The notes under the pieces are model-generated. The model searched no databases and was not told the origin of the DNA. It was given only the letters and a program-made list of their open reading frames with translations. This document shows positions 45,159 through 55,020 of a stretch of DNA of 64,000 bases, piece by piece (within the stretch, counting starts at the first letter, position 1; the number at the start of each line of letters is the position of its first letter). Both the position numbers and the translations under genes were made by a program. Source of the stretch: Oikopleura dioica (lineage: Eukaryota > Chordata > Appendicularia > Copelata > Oikopleuridae); contig OU015567.1 in NCBI GenBank assembly GCA_907165135.1, positions 5,771,001 through 5,835,000 on the forward strand, read 5' to 3'.

Positions 45159-47768
45159 TCAAGATCGCAGATCGACCATTTCGATAGGCGAGTTTAGGTA
45201 TTCAACATTTGGAGCAGCTTCGAATAGCGGTGGGTTTTTGTTGTGGGGGTGGAAGCCTTTTTCTTTGCAGTTGCCTAAAGAATATTTTTAGCGCTAGAAT
45301 TTTGCTTTGAACTACCTATTACAGTCAGGCCCGTTTCTGTCAGCCGAAAAGCTCCGATTTCTTTGTAGTTTGGCTACGAATTCAGTGAATAGAGAGAGCT
45401 AGGCAAACAGTAGCTTACAGAAACGACTAGTGCCAAAGCTTCGGGCAAAAGACTCTGGTACAAGTACTGGTTGTGCATGTCAACAGAAGACAGGAATGCT
45501 TGATAGTCTGGATGTGTGTGAATCCAGCCGAGCATGATTAATTCAGGATGTTGCGCTAAAAAGTTATTTAGCCTTGAATATCGCGAAATATCTCTTACAT
45601 TGGAACTCCCAAATCTGCTCCTCATTCGTCGTCGTGCAAGAATCGTGCGTTCCCTTTTGCTTCGGCAGAAGACAAGTGGTAATTTGAAATCTTCCTTGAA
45701 GACTTTTCGCAAAGAGCATTCCAATCGTTTCGATATTTTGTGAAGAATTGACGAACGCGTATTTCAGGAATTCGGGGCCAAGGAGAGCAGGAACTGTTAC
45801 TTTCTGATGAATTGATCGAGCATTGGCGGAAGGAGCGATGATTTTCAATCCAGGAACTAAAATTAAACCGTTAAACCTAACCCTGTCGAATGGAATGAAC
45901 TACAGTAGTTCGAACTTCGAAGTTCCAATCATATCTAAAATCAATCGACCTTATCGTCGCTCGGCATCATGCACCTGATCAAGCCGGTCAACCTGAATTT
46001 CTGGGTCGCCACTAGCTGGCCTAGCTACTACAAAATCCAAGCGAAAAACCTTTTGCTCATCAAACAACTATCACTTCCAAAAAGAGAAAACAAAACAAAA
46101 TGAGAATCTTCAGCTTCTTATTCGCTCTAACCAGCGTCAAATCGCTCGAAACAGAAGACTTCCTTCTCATGACAGTTCTTGGCGGAAACTCGGGAATGTC
46201 TTCATCTCAGCACAACCAGCTCGGCGGGCTTCTTCCTCTCCTTCTCCTCAGCGACAGCAACGAAAATTCCGACGCGCTGATGATGATGTTGATGAATGGC
46301 GGAACCGACGACATGAACAATCTTCTCCCTTTTCTCCTCCTCGCCGACGACGATGGAGATACCGACATGCTTTCTACCTTCCTTTTACTCACGACCATCC
46401 AGGGCGACTGTAACGTCAACACGAACAGTGCCATGTCCAATCTTCTGCCGCTTTTGCTCTTCTCAGACGATGGCAGCTCACTCGGCTCCAGCTCTGATTC
46501 GCTGATGACGATGCTTATGTTCTCCAGCATGAGCGGCGGCCAAGCGTTGGACATGCAAACTCTCCTCATGCTCGACTTGTTCTCCGACGACGGCACGGCC
46601 AGCGATTTGGACGACATCCTCGTCCTCGTTTTGATGAACTCCATGACCGGCGGCCTCAACTCACAATCCGGCTTCGACAATAACTTCAACATGCTCCTTC
46701 CTTTCTTGCTTTTCTCAAATGAAACCGCTTCCTCCCATGACTCCTCGCTCCTTGTTCTTCTGATGGCGATGCAGACTTCTGCGCCGGGAACAGGCGTTGG
46801 ATCGAACATGCTTTTGCCACTGATGCTGATGGACTCTTCGGGAAGCGATAACAACGAGGACTTGTTGTTTTTCATGATGATGTTCGGCGCTGGCTCGTCT
46901 GGAGGATGCAACCGAATCAACGTCCAGCTCCCTGCTGCCATCAACAACCCACAACCAGTCGTTTACTACGCCTAACCCGCTAGTTTTTTACTGTATTTAT
47001 CTTTTTGTGAACAGTTACTGATACTGTTACTTTCCCCTATTTCCTTCATCCCCACCGTTTTTATAATATGCAATAAAGAACAAACCTATAGAATTAACAG
47101 ATGAAGATGCTGTTGATGTGGATGAGCTTCTAGGCTTGGTAGATCTGTCTGGAACTTGAGGATGTCCTTGTTCGGCCTGATAAGGCGGTGGAGGCAGATT
47201 ATGATCAGCAGCATCAACAGGTGTCGATGTTTCTTTAGGAATGAAACCTTCCGTGTCAATCGTCGAACTTTCTTGTTCCAGCGCTCTACGCTCATTTTCC
47301 AGCACCCACATTTCCTGTTTCGCGCGTTCCATTTCTGCTTCGGCGGCGAGGCGCTTTTGAGTTTCATCAAAAGCGACTTTTTCCTTGGCGAAAATGTCGA
47401 GTAATTTCGATTTTGTGACTTCGGCCAGATTGAGCGCTTCTTTTGCTTGATTTCTTCCATTACTGACTGAATACAAAAATGAGCCAGAATCAAAAAAATG
47501 AAGAAAAACCTATGCTAGAATTGGAAGCTTTGAAGGTCAAAAACTCAGGGTGCTGCTTGACGTGTTTGAGGAATAAAACGCCAATTTTGATTTGCAAAAC
47601 GTACGCTTCCACAAATCTGCGTTGATCGACGAAGAGTTTCTGGTACTTGTTCATTGTCTCCATCGTCCGAAAGTAACGAATGATGGGTGCGCTTATTTCA
47701 AATGTTTGCTCGACACTTTTACTCGCATTTTCATACAGCTCGTTGACTCGATCACTTGGCTCAAGCAT
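45159..47768 (-). CDS. STAMBP: AMSH/STAMBP-like K63 deubiquitinase
   Basis: The N-terminal half lies at 47085-47768: a MIT/USP8-dimer-like helical domain (IIRYFRTMETMNKYQKLFVD, FLKHVKQHPEFL), a coiled coil, and a linker with PPPPYQAEQGHPQVPDRSTK that could bind ESCRT/STAM. The catalytic half lies at 45159-45856: a JAMM zinc metalloprotease with NIETIGMLF (the catalytic Glu region), GWIHTHPDYQAFLSSVDMHN (H-x-H...D) and the family tail GFHPHNKNPPLFEAAPNVEY. The two halves join in phase (ATA G + TT CCT, giving VPGLKII) across a 1229-nt intron, 45857-47085. That intron hosts a + strand gene. AMSH trims K63 ubiquitin chains on endosomes. The SIRT2-like stop lies 105 bases upstream. Confidence 0.88.
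46100..46975 (+). CDS. Secreted Leu/Met/Asp/Ser repeat protein, nested gene
   Basis: An intronless 291-residue frame beginning MRIFSFLFALTSVKS, a clear signal peptide. The mature protein is built of about five repeats in which a hydrophobic run (NNLLPFLLL, SNLLPLLLF, NMLLPFLLF, NMLLPLMLM) is followed by an acidic/Ser loop (ADDDGDTD, SDDGSS, SNETASS, DSSGSDN) and a Met/Leu run (LMMMLMNGG, LMTMLMFSSMSGG). It is exceptionally rich in Leu, Met, Asp and Ser, with very few charged basic residues and only two or three Cys. Repeats are protein-level, not DNA-level, so it is old. No known family. Such lineage-specific secreted repeat proteins are expected in larvacean house secretion, but that link is only an inference. 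It lies wholly inside an AMSH intron on the opposite strand. Confidence 0.75.
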   Translation: MRIFSFLFALTSVKSLETEDFLLMTVLGGNSGMSSSQHNQLGGLLPLLLLSDSNENSDALMMMLMNGGTDDMNNLLPFLLLADDDGDTDMLSTFLLLTTIQGDCNVNTNSAMSNLLPLLLFSDDGSSLGSSSDSLMTMLMFSSMSGGQALDMQTLLMLDLFSDDGTASDLDDILVLVLMNSMTGGLNSQSGFDNNFNMLLPFLLFSNETASSHDSSLLVLLMAMQTSAPGTGVGSNMLLPLMLMDSSGSDNNEDLLFFMMMFGAGSSGGCNRINVQLPAAINNPQPVVYYA

Positions 47769-47872
47769 ACTAAACGCGTTCTTTTCTGCTTTTTTTTATT
47801 GAAGAAGTTTTTATTGAAGATGATTGTCTGTTGAAAAAAAGAAGAAGGGAAATTTCAGTATTGCATTTATGT

Positions 47873-48960
47873 TCATAATTTCATGGAATTTTTCGGAATT
47901 GCGGCAAAATCGGACTCCCAGGAGAGTTTTTCGACGATTTGGTGGACGGTTTCGTCGCAGTCTTGCAAAAGAAGCTGGTCTTTCGATCGCTTGAAGTCGA
48001 TATCTGCTCCCAATCCCATCAGTGAACCTTTAAATTTGCTATCTTTTCCGATTTGAAAGCGTTTCTTACCGAGAAGACCTGCTTTTCCAGGTTTAGTTCT
48101 GTTGATGAATAGTCGGGGGACGCCCTTGGCAACTTCTCCGACGAGATTTGCAAAGGGTTGAACAGTTAGGGATGTTCCCAGGACGATGAGAAGGTCGCAC
48201 GCGGAGAAATCGTTTTTGATATTTCTCCAGAGCTTGTCGGGAAGGGCCTCTCCAAAGAAGACGATATCTGGACGGACAACCCCGCCGCAACTTTCACTGA
48301 AGAATTGATTGTCAAAATCAAGCTTTTCATCTTAATTTTTACCATTTAGGAACATAATCGGGATCACCTCCATCAAATTTCTGCCCAGTTTCGCGATCCC
48401 CAAACAGCTGATTTTTCAACCAATCGAGCGAATAGTCCTTTCTGCATTTTACGCAATGATTTCTGTGAAAAGTGCCATGAGCTTCGATGATTTTTTCTTC
48501 GGGAACTCCAGCGATATGTTCGAGAGCATCGATATTCTGAGTGTAGATCCGCTTCAAGATGCGTTTTTCATGAAGCAAGGTGAAGAATCGATGCGTATCC
48601 GTCGGAGTCAATTCTTCTGGAAACAGTTCGCGGACGAGGTGGTAAAACGGCGCCGGGTTTTGCTTGAAATAACTGGCTTCAGGTCAGTTTTCTTCCTGGA
48701 ATGAATTGAAAAAGATAAGATAAGAAAAGAAAGAAAGCCGTTCCTTCAAAAATAGCTTCCGGAAAAGGCAGATTGTACTTTCTCAGCTTGAAGTACAAGC
48801 CAGTAGATGGCGATCGAAAATCAGGAATGCCCGCGCTCGTCGAAATTCCAGCGCCGCACATGATGATCACATTTTGAATCGTCTCGTTTTTGATCGATTC
48901 GATCACTTCTTCCAGGACGCTTTCGCCCAAACTTTGATCACGTGAGCCAAACTGGCCCAT
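47873..48960 (-). CDS. SIRT2: SIRT2-like NAD-dependent protein deacylase
   Basis: Starts [19 protein letters not shown]. Sirtuin motifs occur in order: [17 protein letters not shown] (NAD pocket), [22 protein letters not shown], the catalytic HGTF, the zinc pair CVKC and a later [16 protein letters not shown], then [15 protein letters not shown] and FINRTKPG. Residues, spacing and the [20 protein letters not shown] tail fit the SIRT1-3 class, closest to cytosolic SIRT2. About 330 residues. Three short GT-AG introns. The N-terminus lacks a presequence. Its stop at 47873 lies 105 bases before the AMSH ATG on the same strand, so co-transcription is possible. Confidence 0.88.
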
Positions 48961-49020
48961 TTTCGCGATATTTTTTCTAAATTATTTTCGATGAATTTTG
49001 AGAAATTGCCGTTTTTTTTT

Positions 49021-49925
49021 CTATTCTGGATTGGCAGATTCAGAGTCGAGTATCTTTGGTTTGAAAATGACCGGCGCTGTTTCGATTTCAACGGAAGGTT
49101 TTGCGACTTTTAAAGCGGGCTCTTCTTCGTTTTCCGACTCCTCGGACTCTTCAGATTCAGCCTCTTTTTCGCCGTTTTCTCCGGCTTGTTTTTTCTTCGC
49201 GGCTTTCTTTTTCGCTTTTTTGGCGGCTTCGATCGCCGCTTTTTTCGCTGCTTTCTTCTTTTTTCGCTTGTCCGCTTTCTGAAAGATTGCTCGGAAATGA
49301 AGAACGGGAGGGTTTTCAAACCTTTTTGGTGGCTTCGGCTTCGGCAGTTCTAGTTTTCTCCAACCAATCGTTGAATTCTTTTTTGTCGTCTTCGGCTTTT
49401 TGCATCGCTCTTCTGTACCCTTCTCGTTGGTTTTCTCGGCGACGGATACCGCTAGAATTCGGTTTTAGGAGGGTTGAAAAGGGGGAGATAGGAAGGAAAA
49501 GGCGGTTGACATTTACCGATAGATATGGAAGTCTCCAGAGCCCGCACCGGCGCTAGAACCCATCACATTTCGGACATATTCGTTTTGCTGCAAAAAAATA
49601 AGGATTTAGAGAAAGTTGAGATTGACGATTTGAAACTTACAGTAGCATCGGGATCGCGCAACTTCCACTCCTTTTTGGCGGGAATGCTGACCGGCTTGTC
49701 CACGTTTTCGAATAACTTGTCGAGCTTGTTTCTTTGAATGTCCGTGTAGTTGTTGATTTTGATCAGGTTTTCCGACTTGTCCGCTGCTTTGTCCGACTTT
49801 TTCCATTCATTCCGGATCACCTAAATTTTCCTTCATTTTTTAAAATTAAAAAAAGAACTTACGAAGCCAGGATTGCAAGGAAGCCCCTTCTTGCCAGGTT
49901 TTTCGAAGATATCTCGATTCGACAT
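49021..49925 (-). CDS. PRKRIP1: PRKRIP1-like spliceosome-associated protein
   Basis: The diagnostic core [18 protein letters not shown] followed by [11 protein letters not shown] is nearly identical to the conserved heart of PRKRIP1, a nuclear protein found in catalytic-step spliceosomes. Before it lie [20 protein letters not shown] and [10 protein letters not shown], also as in the family. After it come a long basic Lys/Ala-rich helix ([17 protein letters not shown]) and an acidic tail ([17 protein letters not shown]). The first exon, [20 protein letters not shown], joins in frame by a GT-AG intron. Four introns in all. The ATG is 13 bases after the stop of the upstream MANBAL-like gene, a strong operon sign. 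Confidence 0.88.
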
Positions 49926-49941
49926 TTTGTTTTTCTGATTA
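49926..49941 (-). promoter_or_regulatory. Trans-splice acceptor overlapping an upstream stop codon
   Basis: On the minus strand the upstream frame ends at TAA (49939-49941), which is directly followed by TCAG, then AAAAACAAA and the ATG of the PRKRIP1-like gene. The acceptor AATAATCAG therefore shares bases with the upstream stop codon, leaving essentially no intercistronic RNA. This is an operon pair resolved by spliced-leader addition. Confidence 0.65.
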
Positions 49942-50260
49942 TTTGTTCTTTTTAGTTTCTTTGGGATTTTCCTTCTCTTGCTCTTCTTTTTGCTTTTCTT
50001 CGGATTCTTCTTGAGCTGTTTCTTCAGTTCTTTCTGGCAGCAAGAAGCAGGCAAAGAAACAGATTATCTAAAAGGGATGAAAAAGAAGATAAGAAAGAAA
50101 TAAGAACCTGAAAAACGGCGACAAAGTAAATGCCAACGTCGACGAACTGCTCGAGAGTCGACTTTTGCGGCAAAAGCTTCAGAAGTTCTGGATTTGGTTC
50201 TTCTTCCGGGATCGAAAACAAATATTCTGGAACGTCGTTCGGATCTGGCAGATCGTCCAT
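49939..50260 (-). CDS. MANBAL-like small membrane protein
   Basis: About 93 residues in two exons: MDDLPDPNDVPEYLFSIPEE to FVDVGIYFVAVFQ, then IICFFACFLLPERTEETAQE to ETKKNK. One membrane span (VDVGIYFVAVFQIICFFACF) followed by a Glu/Lys-rich tail matches the layout of MANBAL/UPF0239 proteins, whose role is poorly known. The ATG at 50260 is chosen because it leaves the acidic N-terminus of the family; a CAG acceptor lies upstream near 50288. It is the upstream member of an operon with PRKRIP1. Confidence 0.6.
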
Positions 50261-50603
50261 TTTCTTAATCCATCGCCATTGATTGTCTGAAATCACGATT
50301 TTGAATAAAACGAGTCTTCAGGATATGAAAGTTTTTATCGAAAAAGACGGATTTTCGCCGCGAAAATTGGCGAAACGAGAATTTTCTTTAGAAAAAAAAC
50401 TATTTTTCATTGTTATTCACTATTTAATCAATAATCAATGAATTATTTGATATAATTCACAAAGTATTGAAAGTTACAAAGAAAAAGTTAGTTTTTTTCT
50501 CCAGAAAATTCAAATTTTTCGCTCATTTTCGCGGCGAAAATCGAGTTTTTTCGATAAAGGATTTAATCAATCCAATAAAGCGAATCTCCGCTGGTCGATT
50601 GAA

Positions 50604-50828
50604 TCAGAAGTTGTTCAGAAGTCCTTGAATTTCAGCGTAAAAAAGGGTTTTCTCGCGCCTTTGGGGCAAACTCCGCGCCCTTGGTCGTTTTGGCGTCCGG
50701 GCGCCCCCGCTCGCGCTTATTGGGCCCGGAGCCAGTTCCAGCTCGAGATGAGACACTTCGAGGTAGTAGAAAACCGCCCAGCTCGCCGAAAATCCACCGA
50801 CCGTTCCAAAACCCAAAATTCGAACCAT
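50604..50828 (-). CDS. Small single-span membrane protein, unknown
   Basis: A 74-residue frame beginning MVRILGFGTVGGFSASWAVF, one membrane helix with small residues, then an acidic/hydrophobic segment, a basic Pro-rich loop (GGARTPKRPRARSLPQRREK) and TLFYAEIQGLLNNF. The size and Gly-rich N-terminal span resemble small mitochondrial inner-membrane subunits, but no family can be named. The frame is open upstream to 51053 with low-complexity Phe-rich content, which is probably untranslated. Confidence 0.45.
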   Translation of the reverse strand: MVRILGFGTVGGFSASWAVFYYLEVSHLELELAPGPISASGGARTPKRPRARSLPQRREKTLFYAEIQGLLNNF

Positions 50829-51148
50829 TTTTCGAAAAAAATATCTTTTAAAAAATTTTTTTCGTCGAAAAATTAATTGAGAAAATGACGATTGTTGGAA
50901 GATATTGAGTTGAAAATTGAAGTCGAAGAAAAGAGAAAGAAGATTTTGAAGAAAAAAATAGAAAAAGAAAAGTGAAAACTTGAAAATTGCGGAAATTGAA
51001 AATTCTGGCGCAGAGCCGTGCCCATGGCCCAGCACGGCAGGAGTGAGGTACATTTTTAATTGACTACAGTAGCGATCATTGAATTAGCTATTATTGACTG
51101 TAATCAAAATGGAGGCTCTGTTACGTTACTGAATTTGTGACCGAATTT

Positions 51149-51413
51149 GGGAGAAATACGTAACCGAATTTTCATTTTATTTCATTCAAGCGGAAAATAT
51201 CTGTTTTCTAATATCTGTAGATCTTTATCTTCATGATATAGAAAAAATATAGATATTTTCCGCTTGACTGAAATAAACTGGAAATTCGGTTACGTATTCC
51301 TCGGCTCGGCGACCTATGAAGAAAACCTGAGTCAGGGTCTGAAAAGCTGAAATCCAAAGCCGCTTCGCTTTTCAAAATCTGACTCAGGCTTTTTACACAG
51401 GTTGCCGAGCCCC
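51149..51413. repeat. Two abutting inverted-repeat elements
   Basis: A palindromic element at 51149-51300 has arms starting GAAATACGTAACCGAATTTT, with a mirrored GAAATTCGGTTACGTATTCC. Directly against it, 51300-51413 is a full-length copy of the CTGGG...CCCAG family (CTCGGCTCGGCGACC to GGTTGCCGAGCCC) without a clear target duplication. They lie just upstream of the first recognisable exon of the AT-hook gene and may be within its first intron. Confidence 0.75.
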
Positions 51414-51543
51414 TCTAGACGGTTAAACTTTTGATAAGACAATTTTTTCTTCCCAAATTCGCAATTGAATTTAGTCATTTTTGACAAACATAATTTCATC
51501 TCCTAGTCAGACTTTTAAAATTTCCAAACCACGCAATTTTTAG

Positions 51544-54498
51544 ATTTGCGGCGTCTCTCTTGGCTGGATCGAGCGTGAGAAGGAGCGGTGGGTTTGCTGC
51601 AAAGAACTCAAGGACAGAAGACTGCACAAATCGAATGTTCAGAAAAGGGCGGAGTTTTTGAATCTGCGGCTCCGGTAAGAATGTGAACCAGGTTTTAGAA
51701 TTTGGCTGAAAATGAGCGAGCTATGACTATAGCCTATGAGCGGTGTTTGAGCCGTGAGCGAGCGGAGCAATAAAGCCGCTTGCGGCTTCGAGAATATGAT
51801 AAAAAGCCACGCAAAGCGCGGCTATCGCATCGTTTTCTCGAAGCCGCAAGCGGATTATTGCTCCGCTCGCTCATCGCTCAAATACCGCTCATCGCTCGCT
51901 CATTTTCAGGCAAAAATATATCCCTGATTTGAACGCCTCTTATTCTTTATTACTTTGATAAATTATTCATCTATTTTTGAATAGGGCGGCTTCAGAAGAA
52001 GAAGTAGCTGTATTTAAGAAAATCGGATCGATCGCCTCGCACCGCTGCGGTCCACTGCTGCACGAAGATGACATTATGTTTCTGATAGAATCCTGCGAAT
52101 CCTTTCCTGTTTTTCTTGACTCTTCGTTAGAGAGCCAGAACAGCCCGGAGAAAAGAGATTTGCCGCTTCCAAAAGAAGGAAAAATCGCGAAAGCCGAAAT
52201 TGAACCCGAAAAAGTCGTCAAAAGCGAAGAAAAAATGGCTGCAAAGAAAAGAGGCAGAACGCCAAAGAAAAAGCCAAATAGCGAGGAAATCAAGAAAGCT
52301 GAAGAAATCGAAAAACTGTCCGAGAAGTGTCCGATTTCCGAAGAAAATCCGGCTCCGCGAAAAAGACCAAACAGAGCATCGAAGAAAAGCTACCATGAAT
52401 CATTGAGCGACGAATCGCTAATCGAAGAAATGAGCCGTTCCTCCTCTCCAGAAAAAGAGCCAAGTTCAGCTCAAGAAAACCAGTCCAAAACGGCGAAGAA
52501 TCGAAAGAAAGTCGGAAGACCGCCGAAGAAATCAAAAGATCCGCCAGTAAAAGAATCGAGCGCTGGAAGACCGAGTCGAACTCCGAAGAAAAACTATCAG
52601 GAAAGCGACGAATCGCTTGTAGACGAGGATCTTCTGCCAGGACTTTCCCCAGAAAAGGAGAAAACTTCAAAAGAACCGGCGAAAAAGCGAAATAGCAAGA
52701 AAACGAAAGTCGAAAGCACTTGCTTTCCTTTGGCACTTTCCTTGGAAAAGCCAAGTTCAGAATCAGAATTATCAGCATCATCTCAAGACTCCGCGAAGCC
52801 GCCTCAACATCAAGGTAAACTCCCCCTTTCCCACGAAAGAAATTAACCTGGGAACGCTTCTGTAGATTTAGACTTATCAAAACCACCATCATCATCATCA
52901 GATCAACTGCCGACGTCAGAAGCTACTACCGCGAAGCCGACAACTTCGCCGCCGAAAAGTGCCTTGTCCAAATCCGAAATTACCTCAAATCAAAATGGTA
53001 CAACTTCTCCTTCTAGGCAAGGGCTCTTTTACTCTGATCGAAATTCATCGTCAATGATTATGATGCTAATCCGTAGTTTTAAATCCACTCTTTCTCATAA
53101 AACAACAATCACATGATGAGAAAGAAACAATATTCCTACGTGGATAATGTCCTAATTAACCTAGCAGAATATCTATGTACCAATCTAAAAACTACTATAA
53201 ATAGAAAAAATCAGCCCAAAAAGCAACAGTCGAAAGCCGCGAATAAAATCGATTCGCTCTTCAATCCTCCGTCCCCCGAACTTGACCATCACCGACCTGG
53301 GCAGAATCGAGTTCTCGGAAGAAATGCTCAAAGCCGCCAAGCTGTGGAAATCGCCCAAGAAGCTCCTGCGCGAGCAGCTGGAAGTCGAGCGCCTCGCCCG
53401 CCAAGCCAAGAGAATTCTAGAGCGAGAAAAGAAACAGGCCGAAAAAGAGGCGAAGCGAATCAAGAAAGAGGAGAAAATCAACAAGGACTTGTCTCTCAAA
53501 AAATCGCCAGCACGGCCAGATCGTCTGCGACAATCGATAAAAGCGCCAGACAAATCGCTGCCTTACGAAAAGAAGGGAGAAGTGGCGAAAACTAGAATAA
53601 AGAAATCCGCTAATGGAAAAATCACAAAAGACCGATCTTTGACGAAAAAGCGCAAATCTTTCCCCGAAGCGCCAAAAAGCATGCCACCGCCTCCCGAGCC
53701 AGAACAGCCACAAGTTCTGGGCTGCGTGACGTTCAAATCGGGCGATAACATCATCCGAAGATCTCCGAGAAAGTTGCCGGAAGCGGCGAAAACCGCGGTG
53801 AACCAGCAAACTGGGGTGATTCCTTATGCTTTTGCAGCGCTGCTGGGAAATACTCATGGAGTTATTCCAGCTGGCTTGACGGAAAAACACTTTTTGAGGT
53901 AAGCTCAATTATTTGTAATTCGATTCTCATCCTTCTTCTATAAAGCTATCGGCCTGCAATGAAGCGCGCCTCGAACCACTGGCTAGAAGAAATCGATTCG
54001 GGCTTGGACTCGACAGACGAGCTAGCTGCCCTGCAAGTTCTGCTGAATCAAAGTCAGAAGGATGCAAAGCGAGTGCGAAAGCAGCATAAACCAGAGCGCA
54101 AAAATGCTAAATTGGAGAGCAACGAGCTTTCTGACAACAAAAACGGCTCCGAAGGCGGCTCAACTTCGGGAGACTCGGGCCGAGAAACTCCCACGACCGC
54201 CGGGGACGTTTTCAAACCTTTTTCACTTCAGGAATGGCTCGAAGAAATTACAGCGGGCAATCTCAAAGAAGGCCCTGTCGCTCCGATCTCAAAGTGAGGG
54301 TATTCGGGGGTTAACTTTGGGAGTTCCCAATGAAGCTTTAATCAAATCATTTTTACTCTGTATTTTCTCGAGCCATTTATTCAGAAACTAAAGCTAGAAT
54401 CTACCAGCACGGCCGAGATCTTCAACGAGCTCGACGCGCGCAGCTATTCCTTATCCTCATTTTGCCTCGGCCGCAATTACCGGCCAGAACACTCCTAG
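51544..54498 (+). CDS. AT-hook nuclear/chromatin protein, unknown
   Basis: The first visible exon (51544-51674: ICGVSLGWIEREKERWVCCK) joins in phase across a 310-nt intron to AASEEEVAVFKKIGSIASHR and HEDDIMFLIESCESFPVFLD. Then come at least three AT-hook-like motifs (KKRGRTPKKK, KKVGRPPKKS, AGRPSRTPKK) in a long Lys/Ser/Glu-rich region with repeated SP phosphosites, a helical block (NLTITDLGRIEFSEEMLKAA), and a conserved-looking VIPYAFAALLGNTHGVIPAG. The end is at 54297, or through one more exon (54389-54498) ending LGRNYRPEHS, whose donor is unclear. The true start exon is not found. Joins near 52994-53215 are unresolved. Nuclear DNA-binding is likely; the family is not recognised. Confidence 0.65.
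51706..51909. repeat. 204-bp hairpin element in AT-hook gene intron
   Basis: CTGAAAATGAGCGAG at the left is mirrored by CTCGCTCATTTTCAG at the right. Inside, GAGCGAGCGGAGCAATAA is mirrored by TTATTGCTCCGCTCGCTC, and CCGCTTGCGGCTTCGAGA is matched further in. The centre is GC-rich. It occupies two thirds of intron 51675-51984 of the AT-hook gene. No target duplication is evident. Confidence 0.8.
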
Positions 54499-55020
54499 AA
54501 ACCGTTCCATCAATCAATCGACCATCATTTTTTTTTCTCATTACCACGCCCTTCTGTTCCACTGTACTGACTTCCATGACCGTGTTCCGAAAAATTCCGC
54601 TAGTGCTGTAACTCATTTTTTAAAGATTTATATTTTAGAATTCCAAAAATTTTAATACTAAAAAATCGAGAAACTTGCAACTCCTTTTTTTGTAGAATTG
54701 TGCACTTCTATCTAATAAACATTCTTCCAGCAATTTAAAAGGCTCCTGAATTATTTTAAATAATATATAAATTTATTCAGTTGCTTGGTTATTTACAGAA
54801 TACAGAAAACATGAAGCGTGGTCTTGAATGAAGAGGGATGATTTTTGATGGTATAACTTGCTAGCGGTAGAATTCAATCTAATAGATAGTAAATGCTGAT
54901 CTCGAAATAAGCGGAAAATACAGAAGTCATTACTGTAATATTGTACAAAATTTTACAGCGAACCTTGGTTTGAAACTTTGAAATAAATAAGTTGGTTAAA
55001 GCTGAATTAGTTACTGAATA

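Noticed and set aside
46207-46947. 246-residue minus-strand frame
   Set aside because: Exact shadow of the nested secreted-repeat gene. Its composition (Ser/Arg runs) follows from the antisense of Leu/Asp codons and it lacks a signal peptide.
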